Positions 12,436-25,549 of a stretch of 64,000 nucleotides of DNA are shown piece after piece. The notes below the pieces were generated by a model. The model did not search any database and was not told the DNA's origin. It was given only the letters and a program-made list of their open reading frames with translations. The position numbers and the translations under genes are program-made. This DNA is from Actinomortierella ambigua (Eukaryota; Mortierellomycota; Mortierellomycetes; Mortierellales; Mortierellaceae): the NCBI GenBank assembly GCA_016098155.1, contig JAAAJB010000008.1, forward strand, positions 1 through 64,000. The letters run 5' to 3'. The number at the start of each line of letters is the position of its first letter. Position 1 is the first letter of the stretch.

Positions 12436-14624
12436 ATGGCGCCAAGTGCAACTCAGTCAACACTCTCACGCTCGGAAATCGAAGACCGTATGCGCGGTTG
12501 TCTCTTTGGTATGAGCACCCTCCTCGAATCCTCTGCTTTGCCCTCCTTATATTTTACTTAGACTCGCCCTGATAAAGGAAACCCAAGAGGGAAATCAAAC
12601 GCCACTTTCTCACGATATCTTTTCCCACCCTCTGCAAACCTTTCTTTTTTTCGCTAGGCAATGCCATCGGTGATGCCTACGGTCTTGCAACCGAGTTCTT
12701 GACCAAAGAACGAGCTCGACTGCTTTACGGCAATGGACCCATCAAGTTTGGCGAGGACGAAGGGTATGGCCCGAGGATTGTTTTACAAATGACGGCTCCA
12801 ATTGATCACAGCAGGAAATTGTGCATAGCGGATTTTTTTTAGGATGGCAAAACTAATCTTCCCCGTTTTGTCCTGTGTACAAACAGCTACCCATTCTATC
12901 TCGATTCTCACCGCGGCAAATGGGAGGTGAATGACTTTACAGATGACACGGATCAGTTGCTCGTGATCCTGCAGTCACTGGAGCAGACTCGGGACGGAAC
13001 TTTGCACCCTGTAAACTTTGCACGCAAACTCAAAGAATGGTCGCGAATCGGTCACCCAGAGAACAACACCCCACCGCGCGGTATTGGGTTCACAGTCGGG
13101 AGTGTCCTTCGACACCCAGAGTTTACAACTCATCCATTTGCAGCTGCATACGATGTAAGTGTGCTTGCAAGGAAGCCTCCCGCTCTTTTTTTGAAAATTG
13201 GAAGTGCGCGGGAAAATAATCCCCACATGAGGGCGGTGTGAGATTGGCCTTTTTTCTTTTCTTTTTTAAGCTCACACAAACAATCACTCCCCATCTTACC
13301 CTTCCGCCCATCACTTCTCCCCCACCCCTCTCTCTCTCTCCTTATCCAAAACATTTAGATCTGGGATCACTATGCCCGTGATCTTGCCCCCAACGGCGCC
13401 GTCATGAGGACATCGGTGCTCGGTCTGGAGAGCTTTTGGGACGAGGACAAGGTTGTGATCAACACGATCAACGCCGCCAAGGTGACGCATGCCGATCCAC
13501 GGGCGATCATTGCCGCCGTGTTGGCGTCCGTCCTGATCTCGCGCTTCTTGCGTGGGGGCGGGCAGGATCTGGACCAAGACCGGGCAAGGCTTTGGAACGT
13601 CCATTTCCAGGACGAGACGACGCGAACACAGTATCGGACTCTGCTGCTGAAGGTGCTGTTGTATGGATCGAAGGAGCGTGCGGGAACGTTGCGCGATGCT
13701 GGATATGAGAATTCGATGGTCGGGGAAGAGGATGCATTCGTGCCCAAAGATGTCAAGAAGCTCAAGGCCGAGTATGAGGTGCGACACGAAAAAGAGGTGG
13801 CCAAGAAGGAGGCGCGTCGACAACAACTGGAGAAGGAACAACAGCACAAAAAGACTGGCAGTGGCAGTGGTAGTGGTAGTGGTAGTGGTAGTGGTAGTGG
13901 TAGTGGTAGTGGTAGTGGTGGACTGTTGAGCCAAATCAAGCAAGTGTTCAATCCGTCCGTCCATCAGCATCACTCGGCCAGCTATCACGACGAGATGCAG
14001 GAGTGGAACAAGAACCGCCTGCCCGTCACCCTGCGCTCTGATATCGGATGGCGCGGCATCGACGGTGTTGGCGAGGATGACGCCGTCGCCGCCCTAGCCC
14101 GTAGCGTCTTTGAGGACTATCGGTTCCTCGTCCAGGAGACGACCCTTGTCCCCCATCCGACTCTACGGGTCGATCCCAACACGGGACTGCCCATCGACGG
14201 CTCTCCGTTGCCCCTTATCCAGACGCAATGGTGCAACGATCTCGAAGCTCACTTGTTCCCATCGAACCTGGAGGCCCTCGAGTTGGGTCACGCCCAAAAG
14301 ATCGGGTATGCTCTCAAATGTGTCGGATCTGGCTGGTATTCTGTCACTCGCAAGCAGGACGATCAGGCGACCCAACCCGCGCAGTATGGTGGTTCGCAGG
14401 GCCTGTTCCGCGGATGTCTAGAGCAGGTGACGCTGGAGGCTGGAGATGCCGACACCAACTGTGCAGTGGCCGGAGCTTTGCTCGGGGCGCGGTTTGGACT
14501 CGAGCAAGGCATCCCCGTCAAGTGGTATGAGGGGGTGGAGCATCAAGAGTGGCTCAACGAGACCTTTGGACGGTTCATTGCACGTGTGATGGATGGGTAT
14601 GAAGCAGTTCAGCGACAGGACTAG
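12436..14624 (+). CDS. ADP-ribosylglycohydrolase family protein
   Basis: Four exons: 12436-12508, 12658-12763, 12887-13154 and 13359-14624, giving 570 residues. The family removes ADP-ribose from proteins or small molecules using two magnesium ions. Metal-binding hallmarks are present: GNAIGDAYGL (about residues 24-33), NDFTDDTDQLL (about 71-81) and, near the C-terminus, DADTNCAVAGALLGARFG. The protein is long for the family because of a charged segment followed by a pure Ser-Gly repeat of about 10 units around residue 320, probably a surface loop. No signal peptide is visible. A TATA box and CT tract precede the gene. The exact substrate is not predictable from sequence. Confidence 0.92.
13857..13918 (+). 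repeat. (GGTAGT)n coding repeat encoding Ser-Gly
   Basis: About ten GGTAGT hexamer copies in frame inside the ADP-ribosylglycohydrolase. Being a multiple of three, length changes would preserve the frame. Confidence 0.95.
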
Positions 14625-15324
14625 CTGAGAAAGTAGGAGGAGGAGACGAGAGAGAAAGGAGAGAGAGAGAGAGAGAACCATAGCAATAACGAGCAAGAAG
14701 ACCCAAGCAGTTTGTTTCAAGTAGTTTCCGAGAGTCTTGGATGTGCAAGGCATGTTGCATGCAGAACCAAAAGCTGGTATATAAGTCTACCAGGGGGAAA
14801 GAAAATGTGTAGCTCCTGCGAAATAGCAAGGCATTATGCCAAAGAGAAAAAAAAGAGCAGCGTGGAGAAAGACATCTCTGATAAAGAGAGCAGCTCGCCC
14901 TTTTATTTGTTTGTTGTAATTTGGTCATTCTCCGTGGCCCTTTTGTGAGCTGCATTTCAGACTCTCTCTCTCCTTTACTTGGCCGTTTTTTTTTCAAGTT
15001 ACCTCCTTACTTCCTTTGTGAGTCGTATTGCCCCCCGCATGATGCATGACATGAAAAGGAACCGAAAAAGGAACTTTCATTCAACAGCTTATCATTGGGT
15101 GAGAAGAAAATGGTGCTGGAGTAAAAAAAAAAAAAAAAACGTGCTTTAGGGCAGAGCGTGGGATGTAAAGGGGGGGAGAAGGAAGGAAGGAGGAGGAGAA
15201 TGTGGACTCTAAAACCAGCATCTACGGGAATTATTCAATGCAGCGAAAAAAAAGGACTATCATCCTTCTGGAGCTACGAGTACGGACAAGGGGTTGTTGG
15301 TTGAGGTTTGCCCCATTCTTTGCT
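14625..15324. other. Convergent intergenic region
   Basis: About 700 bp between the ends of the ADP-ribosylglycohydrolase and the first ML-like gene. GA-rich just after the upstream stop, then an A17 tract near 15123. No gene seen. Confidence 0.5.
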
Positions 15325-16205
15325 CTAACCAAGGATAAGCGTGCCCTGGACGCAAAAGATACGCTTGCTGTCATCGCTTGGGCCCTGGCGAGCCACAATA
15401 TGAACATTAATCTCGGCCTATATGTGTTTTGTACACAAAAAAAATGACAAAGAATGTTCATCGACTGAAAAAAAAAACACCACGTTATACCTATAAAAAA
15501 TCGCACACACGCACACACACACAAAACGTTACATTTTTCTTGACATCGCTAAATTCTGGCGGGAAGAAAAATCTCGGGTTGATCCGCTTGGTGCTAGTCG
15601 AACTATCAGGGATCAAGTCTGCTGCATCCAAGGTCGTGACAGCGGCCGACTTCCAGACCTCATGGTTTCCCTCTATTTGCACAATATTGGCGGCGATAAG
15701 AGAAGGAAAAAAAATAAACATTAGCATGGAGAAAAAAAAAAAGTAGATGCCAACCTATTGGAAGGTGAACAAGTGAGAGAATGGTACAATAATAGTGTAG
15801 AGTGTCATCGAGATGCTCAGGCGTGTGTGTGTGTGTGTGTGTGTGTGTTTTAAAAAAAGTGTTCACTTACCACCACGAAAGTCATAAAAGAAGTATGCGT
15901 CCGGGCCGATGGGCTTGTGGAGGTCTCCTACAATTTCTAGGGTCACACCCTTGCTCCTGTCAATCGGATTAGGGTTGACCTTCACCGTTTGGAGTACAAG
16001 GTCCTAATGTCGAGTGGGTTGCGGAGAGTGGAGAGTGGAGAATTAGTGGCAATGGAAACCCATTTTAGCACTCTTAAAAAAACAGAAAGGTGGGGACTGG
16101 GGGTGACTTTACATCGGATTTCGATCCACACCACTCCAATGCAAGTGCTTCCATCGAGAGAAGCAGGAAGCCAGCAAAAGCTGCACAGGCAGAGGGAAAC
16201 TTCAT
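15325..16205 (-). CDS. Small secreted ML/NPC2-like lipid-binding protein, copy A
   Basis: Four exons: 16205-16113, 16003-15871, 15672-15533 and 15417-15325, giving 152 residues. Signal peptide of about 22 residues (MKFPSACAAFAGFLLLSMEA), then EWCGSKSD with Cys26. Exon 2 carries VKVNPNP...GVTLEIVGDL, the pattern of ML-domain (MD-2/NPC2-like) lipid-recognition proteins, and exon 4 ends with IFCVQGTL, Cys144. Introns have phases 0, 1, 0, as in the two neighbouring copies. Unlike them it has Thr52 and Arg109 where they have cysteines, so only the N- to C-terminal cysteine pair remains. The donor after exon 3 is GTAACG, less standard. Intron 2 holds a GT microsatellite. The family call rests on pattern, not a search. 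Confidence 0.78.
15820..15848. repeat. (GT)n microsatellite in intron 2 of ML-like copy A
   Basis: About 13 GT units on the plus strand, wholly inside an intron. Confidence 0.95.
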
Positions 16206-16846
16206 CTTGGAGAGTGATAAATGGCGCGTTATTGCGAAGACGAAAATGTGAATCGTGAAGGCAATAGGGTAGTGAGCCGATTATTGGAAAGGATTAAAAA
16301 AAACAACGAGAAAATGGAAAGGAAGGGAAAAGGAAAGGAAGGGTAGAGTAAAAGGAGAAAAGAGGGCCAACTCCATGTGTGGCTGAAGGAGCTACAGTAA
16401 AAGGATGCCATGTTGAAATGAGACCTCCATAGTTGTAAAGAAGTAACTGGGAAGTCTGTCACTGATGCTGCAATGTCAATATGTCAAATAAAATACCCGG
16501 ACAACAAGCCGAAAACATAGCATGTTGATTGCATCGCCATGCCGATCGGCAGTTTTTTTTAGTCCAAGCTCCTCCCCATGGTTCAGTATCTCTACCAAGA
16601 AGGACTCGGCTGAACTTTTGCGCGATATCCTGTGATAGTCTAATTGTGATAACACGACATGCAATACGATGGGCTCGTGTGCCCAAAAGCGTATGCGTCC
16701 ACATTATGTCTCTACGGATTTATTGCTCAATGCAAACTGTCTAATGACAGGATATGTGTGTGTAGCAACTACTAAATAGCTTCCAGTCATGATAGGAGAG
16801 AGGTGGGCAGAGGTCAAAGGTAAACTTTCGAAGCAATGAACGTCCG
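16206..16846. other. Spacer between ML-like copies A and B
   Basis: About 640 bp, the promoter side of copy A. Purine-rich just upstream of the copy A start codon. No gene seen. Confidence 0.5.
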
Positions 16847-17784
16847 TTACTTGGTTGTGATGTAGCCGGAAACACAAAGCATTTCTGGTCCCTGATTTTG
16901 CGCCCTTGTGCCAACCAGAGTGACCTTGACTTGAGACTATATGTTTGAGAAATACAAAAGGACACATTCAGCCGCGTGTAGTGAAAAAGGGGAGGAGTAT
17001 TATTGGAGGGGACAATAAAGTCAGGGGAAGGGTTTTGATGCGCGTATGCGTGCGTGCTTAAGAGAGAGAGCGAGAGGGAGAGAGGAGGAGGGAGAGAGAA
17101 AGGGCGAACGAGCGTGTGCGGAGGGTGTTCCGAGTAGCAAACGGTTATTTTTTCAAGATGTCTGTACCAATCAACAACAAACTATTGAGCAACTTACATC
17201 TGGTTCGAGCTTGCCAAAAGATAAAGGCAAGAAAAAGCATGGTGCCACCATGGTCTTTCCTTTGACTGCGGGGATAATTGGCGTACCAGCTTTGTCCACA
17301 GACGAATAAAATGGCACCTGCCAGCTTGCGCTCTCGCCACCTTCAAACAGACACCATACACAAGACATATTAGAGCTGGGTCAAATTTAGCATATGCCTA
17401 GTCTTTGTTGACTATTGTGTCTTTTGATACACTGTGTGAGTATCCTACCGTGCTCAAACTCAAGCTTCAAGTAAGCGTCGACAAGGAGTGTCTCCGAAAG
17501 GTACCCTTTGATTGTCACACATACTTGTTCCCCCACAAAAGCGTAGGAAACATTCGTAATTCTGAATATCTAAGGTGGGCAGTGGTGTTGGAAAGGAATA
17601 AGTATCACTGGTAGTCAATGCCCAAAAAGTGTATGTCAATCAAGTCGTCTGCAGGAGTTTGTCTCTAATTGAGAGTTGGGCAGCCTACATCACTCTTATC
17701 CTGGCACTCTTGTAGCGTAGCCGAGACTGCTGTTGAGAGGAGAAGGGCGGAAACGGCGGTTGTGAGGGTGGCGAAGAGCTTCAT
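16847..17784 (-). CDS. Small secreted ML/NPC2-like lipid-binding protein, copy B
   Basis: Four exons: 17784-17689, 17569-17449, 17340-17198 and 16936-16847, giving 149 residues. Signal peptide MKLFATLTTAVSALLLSTA, cleaved near residue 22. Mature cysteines are at 27 (ECQDKSD), 49 (EQVCVTIKGYL), 107 (VAPCFFLPLSF) and 141 (EMLCVSGYI). Exon sizes and intron phases (0, 1, 0) match copies A and C, proving common descent. The first/last cysteine arrangement agrees with the conserved disulfide of NPC2-type ML domains. The second pair (49-107) is predicted from its co-loss in copy A. A secreted sterol- or lipid-carrier role is inferred from the fold family only. Confidence 0.8.
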
Positions 17785-18243
17785 AGTTATATGTTGAATG
17801 AGGGGAGGGGAGGCGAAGGCTGGACTACGAAGGAACAAAAGAGAGAGTGAAGATGGAAGAGAGAGAGAAAAAAAAATTGGAAAATTGTTCGAGGAAGGGA
17901 CAGAGAGTTAGAAAAAACGAAATGACAAGTAAGAAAAAAAGGGGAAAGGAGTACGACCCATTGGCTCTGTACAAAGTGTGCTGGATATGACAGCTATGAC
18001 AGCCAGCCAGTCTGGATGCCCGAGGAGGGCTTCCTCACTCGGAGTGCGGTTAAAGAATGTTTACCCATTAGATTTGTGGCCACTCGCTAGTTCAATACCA
18101 GGGTGTTGATGATTTGATACTTCTCGGTGGAAAAGTTAGTGCTTTGCAACGAAATAGGGTAGGAGGAACTATACGCGCCTCTGTATTTTCTGCAACTATT
18201 TTTGCTTTTGCTTTTGCTTGAGAGTGTTCTATTTTTGATTTCT
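17785..18243. other. Spacer between ML-like copies B and C
   Basis: About 460 bp, purine-rich on the plus strand just upstream of copy B. No gene seen. Confidence 0.5.
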
Positions 18244-18522
18244 CTAAACGACCTTGAGAGTCCCATCAATGCAGAAGGTACGTTGACCGCCAGGCGCGCG
18301 TCGGGATATCACTTTGACCGTGACTGTAGACTGACTCACGGCGAACCCATGGATAAGTGGGGTGTGGTTTAAAAGGAAAGAAACGAAGACAGGCAGACAG
18401 AGAGACAGACAGACAGACAGACAGATAGACAGACAGACAGACAGACAGAGATAGACGGAGAGATTGAGATTGAGAGAGAGAGAGATAGAGAGAGAGAGAG
18501 ATTGAGATTGAGAGAGAGAGAG

Positions 18523-18562
<40 letters not shown>

Positions 18563-19236
18563 GTGAGAGGCCTTGAAGAACAGTTGGAATATGTGTGTTG
18601 TGTGGGGTTAAGGACACTTGCGACTTACATCTGGTGGGATGCTTTGAAAATCGGACGGCAGGTAGAAACACGGGTAGATCTCTTCTGTGCCTGTCGGAAG
18701 AGGCCAATCTACTTTTTTCGACGGATCAATAGACTGGTATAGAGGTGTTGTCCAATTGCGCCCCTGGCCTGGAGATCATGAGGAGTAAAAAGTGTATGTA
18801 TTTCAAGTTGATATCGTGCGCTGAAGAGTGAGTATTGCATCCTGGATCGCTCGCTGACCTCCTTCCTTTCACGTCGCTACAACAAGCGATACTTTTATCC
18901 CAGTTTTACCATTAAACGAGAAAACTACATGCAGCTCGGCACGTTGGTCAAGGGAGGTCTTCAGGTGGCCCATGATTGTCAAGCAAACCGGCCCGTTACG
19001 AGTGGCATAGTCGGGGAAGGTTAAATCCGAGAACGCAAATCCCTGCATAAAAAAAGGTAGTGAGATGTTTGTTACTCCCTCAGTGTCTGTTGGTGTGCAC
19101 CACGAGTGAGTACGGTCGTGGGTGTAGCAAAGTGCAAACATACATCCTGCTTGCTACCGCAGTTCGTCAAATCCGCTGTGGTCGTTGCTGAGAGAACGAT
19201 AGCAGCCAATAGAGTATTGATAAATAGGTGCACCAT
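18244..19236 (-). CDS. Small secreted ML/NPC2-like lipid-binding protein, copy C
   Basis: Four exons: 19236-19144, 19042-18910, 18768-18629 and 18330-18244, giving 150 residues. Signal peptide MVHLFINTLLAAIVLSATTT. Mature cysteines are at 26 (TNCGSKQD), 51 (GPVCLTIMGHL), 109 (YPCFYLPSDF) and 142 (RTFCIDGTLKVV at the end). NWT at about residue 80 is a possible N-glycosylation site. Exon 1 ends at the same SKxD codon as in copies A and B. Intron 3 is filled by GACA and GA microsatellites. The gene is divergent from ORC5, 929 bp away. Confidence 0.8.
18388..18560. repeat. (GACA)n and (GA)n microsatellites in intron 3 of ML-like copy C
   Basis: A GACA tetranucleotide array passes into a GA/GATT-interrupted dinucleotide array. 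It lies wholly within the intron 18628-18331, leaving the splice sites intact. Confidence 0.95.
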
Positions 19237-20164
19237 TGCAATATGAAAAGCTAGGAGTAAAATTATGTGTGTGGAGGAGGAGGGGGGAAGACGAGGACGT
19301 GAAAGGAATGAAGGAGAGTGAGATCGAAGATGGCGAGCGAAAGGTTTGTTCTTCTCCGTAAAGGCTGCGGAGGAAGTAGAGAAGTATGAGAGAGAGAGGG
19401 GCACGATGTACTTTTTGCTGAGGAAAGAGTTGAAAAGAGAAGATGTTTTAAATATGGGAGAAAGAGCCATCTTATGCTCGACTGCATTGGCTATGAAGAC
19501 ATTTCAGGCGAGCGAGAATCGGCAGGAGTCTCGTAACAGGATTGTCCCTTTTTTTTTCACTGGACAATGTACCACAGAGTAGAGCGGAGGAGCAACAAAT
19601 AATAAAGTCGGTGGGTACCGCCTTGGCGATGCGGGATAATCTGCACAGGTCAACATAGGATCAAGGGGGCACGGCGTGCAAGTTCATCAAAGGCTCGTAC
19701 AACAGTCAGAAGACGATAAAAGTTACAGGTCCAGAGGCAAACGAGGTTCTGCACTTCCCTTGGATTCAAACTTTTCATGTATCGACTGCACCTCTGCATC
19801 TTTCAATTGAGAGGTTTACAATGGACATCAAGTGATGCTTCCGTAGGGCTTTATGCCTCGTATATCTTGTTCAAGAGTGTATATGCGTGCTACAGTGGAC
19901 TCAAAGTTCCATCGTTCACATACTGAATGACGATGGCATGCAGTTATCTTCGGCTAGTTGTTTGTCGCTGCCTTCTATTGTCTCATTGCTTGTTAACGTC
20001 GCTCGTTATTCCGAGAGATACTGAGCCGAAGTTTGTTCGAGCCGCAGGGTAGCAAGGCCCCCTACTGCCCTGTGACTGCCACCATGTTGTTAGGCCTCGC
20101 CACCATCACCAAAGCTCACTCCCATTTTCTCGCGTAGTAGACGTTCTAGGTCATCAACATCAAC
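19237..20164. other. Divergent region between ML-like copy C and ORC5
   Basis: About 930 bp carrying two promoters. Purine-rich just upstream of copy C. No fourth ML copy or other gene could be found here. Confidence 0.5.
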
Positions 20165-22573
20165 ATGCCATCCGACTCTTCTGCGCGAGACCTTCTTAAG
20201 CGCGAATTTCCTGGGCGAGGGCGGCAGATTGATCAACTCCTGGGCTTGATGGGCAAGGTGCGGTGGTGACTTTTTTTGTTTTCTTGGTTCCTTGCCCCTT
20301 TCCTTTACATGATCCTTTTTTTTCCCTGCCCATGACCCATGCAAAGAAACGATTCGTATTCCACCCAACCCTGACAAATATCTCTTCGATCCACTCTCCC
20401 CCCCTTGCCAATAGCCCAAGGATTACACACCGCCGTCGATACTCATCAACGGGAACTCGTCACTCGGCAAGACGACAGTCATCAAGGCATTGTTGTCGAC
20501 AGTGCTTGGTGGTGGTGGTGGTGGTGGTGGAGGAGGAGGAGGAGGAGAAGGTGGTGTTGCTCATGAGGAGGAGGAGGAGGAAGATGGTGCAGATCAGCCT
20601 TTGATGTCACAGTCTAGTCGCTATGCGTTTCTCAATTGTGTTGAGTGCCACACACCGCGGCTGATCTTTGAACACGCCATCTACCAACTCCGGAACCGCC
20701 CTCAGTCTTTCAGGCCCCTGTCAAGCCGTCTATGTCAGCAGCAGCGGACATCGCTACACCAACCACAACACCAACCACAGTCGGGAGAGGTTGAGATGGA
20801 GGGAGTTGACAACCGTGGTCTCCAGGATGAAATCGTGCCAGGCTCCCAAAAACATCCGCGGGCGGATGAGGATGGTGATGGCAGTGTAGCACCGCCCCGT
20901 ACTTCTAGAAGAAGGGTCACGAAGAAGTCAGGGCAAGCAACAGAAGCAATCGCCCAGACATTGACGCTACGCGAACGTGGTTGGGACAAATGTGAGAACG
21001 TGAACGAGTTTGTCGAGTGGATTCGCCAGATCTGCGACAGTACAGACCCTGCGGACCAGGACGAAGAAGAGGAAGACGAACAGGAAGACGGGAAGAAGCA
21101 CGGCCGGAAAACGAACGAAACGCGGTATCTGGTCTTGGATCGTGCAGACCGACTCCGAGAGACAGCACCGTCGCTCTTGCCAGTCTTGATGCGGTTGCAG
21201 CAGTTGGTAAGGGGAGAAGGAGGATGGGGTCTCCATCTGTACCTTGATTGATGTGAACTTACAACGAATCAGCATGGTTTGAAGTAGGGCAAAAACTATC
21301 TATGCCTCTGGCGTTGGATCAAAACTCAACATCCCCTCTTTTATCTTTTTGTTGATAGACGGGTAGGAACGTGTGCGTGATCATGATCTCGACCATTGTC
21401 TGGGAAAAGTTCCGGTCAGGCACGGGCGGGTTCGAGCCGATGGTGATTCAATTCCCACAGTACTCGAAGCAGGACACGCTGGCGATCCTGGAGCGTGACA
21501 TGCCAATTGGCGAAGACCAGGAGCTGTACGGCAGGTTTGTCGATCTGGTGTATGAGGTCTTTCAACGCAATTGCAAGGATCTGAATGAGATTCGACACCT
21601 GGTGGCTCTCTTATACCCGCTTTATGTCAAACCTGTCCAAGATGGCAAGAGTAAGTTGTTTTTTTTTGTGGCTACACCTCAACACTAAAGGGGAGGGGGA
21701 AGGAAAGGTGACAGGGAGAGCTAACATGGTTTCATTTCATTTTTGGTACGCTCTTGAAACTCTCGATAGTTCAAAAGCACGAGAGTCTAAAACTCCATAG
21801 ACACATTCAAGCCTATTTTGTCGAGGCAATGGACAAGCTGTACCTCCGTGAGATTTCCAGTACCGAGTGGTCGGACCGTGCACTATCATTTACGCCCGGC
21901 TCCAGTTCGGGATCAATGCCTTCTGTAGGATCCTCGCATGGAACGCATTTGTCAGCCAGCGAACGCGTCATGCTCGCGGCTGTTAATGTACAAGGTAATA
22001 ACGACGGCGGGGCGAGGAGTGGGGGTCTCAAGCACGAGGCAACTGCAGTTATCCTTCTTCGTCTTTTCAATTGTCGTCTAACTCCAACCCCTCGACTCAT
22101 TTCTTTGTTCCAAAGGCCACTTCAACCTGCCATACTACACAAAATTCCTCCTCTTTGCTGCCTTTCTAGCATCATACAACCCACCACGGCTAGACATGCG
22201 GTATTTTGCAAAAGTGTCCAACCAAGGCGGCAAGATGACGCGACGAGGAAAGAAAGGTCAAGCAAAGAAATATGGAGAAGACAACTTGGGGACAAAGTTG
22301 CGACAGCAGCTCGTGGGGCCCAAGACGTTTCCGATCGAACGGATGTTGGCCATCTTTTACAGTATTTTGGGGGAAGAACAAGCGGTGGAGGAGAATGTTC
22401 ATGTGCAGACGCAGATGGCAAGCCTGGTGAGCCTGAGACTGCTGCAGCGGGTGACACCAATGGATAAACTGGACTCGATCAAGTGCAAGTGTAATGTGAG
22501 CTATGAGATGATCAAGTCGCTTGCAAAGTCCGTCTCGTTTGAGATTGACAAGTATCTTTTCGATTTCGTATAG
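20165..22573 (+). CDS. orc5: Origin recognition complex subunit 5
   Basis: Five exons: 20165-20257, 20415-21206, 21359-21650, 21770-21994 and 22116-22573, giving 619 residues. ORC5 is an AAA+-like subunit of the complex that marks replication origins and loads MCM. A Walker A motif (NGNSSLGKTT, residues about 43-52) and a Walker B-like segment (YLVLDRADRLRE, about 267) are present. The ORC5 C-terminal domain is diagnostic: NLPYYTKFLLFAAFLASYNP followed by PRLDMRYF. Between the Walker motifs sits a long acidic, Gly/Glu-rich and Gln-rich insert of roughly 150 residues, so the protein is larger than the usual 430-480 residues. It is convergent with malate dehydrogenase, only 168 bp between stops. 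Confidence 0.92.
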
Positions 22574-22741
22574 CAGAGAATCGTCATGCCAACATCCACA
22601 CTTTTCTTTTTTTGTTAAAGAGAGAAGAAAAGAGCTAGGCTTTTCATCACCTCCTTCCGTTTTCTTGTATATTGAGTTATGGTTTTGATGATGCTATGTT
22701 ACAGAAGCGCGACATGGGGAGAGAGACTCGATACATCTCCT

Positions 22742-24920
<2,179 letters not shown>

Positions 24921-25549
24921 CGTGAAGTAGGGTGGTGGGTGCAAGTGCTGAGTGGGGAGGGGGTAGAAGAAGAAGAAGAAAGAAGAAAAAGCGGGGCATA
25001 AATATGGCCAACAGCTCGCTGCTTGGTGGCTGCACGTGATTCCAGCGGGCCGCTGATCGCATCAGGATCAACTTTTTCACCAGGGCCTGATATGATGCCA
25101 ACGGCACGCGTCGCCATTCGCTGCGGGGGAGGGGGGCCTCATTTTTGGGTTGAGCCACAAGGAAACAAGGAATGTTGTGTCGTTCGTTCCAACCCACCTT
25201 GCGCTAAGTTTACCATGTATTCCCTTTTTTTCTTTCAAGACTGATGCATGGGCCACACACTTCAAGGAAGTGTACTCGTCACTCGTCTCACTCACTGCCA
25301 CCCACCGCGTTGCCTCTTTTGGTGCGATCCGTCAGCATGAAAAAATGCGGGGAAAAAACTAGTATGAAGTTATGGGCCACATGCCACATGATTTATAAAA
25401 AATGCGTGCATGGAAGCAACGGCGCGTAAAATCGAGGACTGATATAAAGAAGGCGGGAAAAGCTGTCCTCTTAATTTTGATAATATTGCCAAGTAATGAG
25501 TGGAGGCTCCAAAGCATTAACGCTCATTTCACCCTCTACTTGCGGTCGT
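24921..25549. other. Intergenic region, MDH promoter and metacaspase 3' flank
   Basis: About 630 bp. A GAA-rich tract lies 40-70 bp upstream of the MDH start, with a TATA-like ATAAATATG on the plus strand near 24998. No gene seen. Confidence 0.45.

Noticed and set aside
13311..13951. Long minus-strand frames with Thr or Pro-Leu repeats
   Set aside because: Antisense shadow of the Ser-Gly repeat and flanking coding sequence of the ADP-ribosylglycohydrolase.
18388..18560. Regular repeats considered as a CRISPR-like or satellite array
   Set aside because: Simple tetra- and dinucleotide repeats without unique spacers, inside an intron of a eukaryotic gene.
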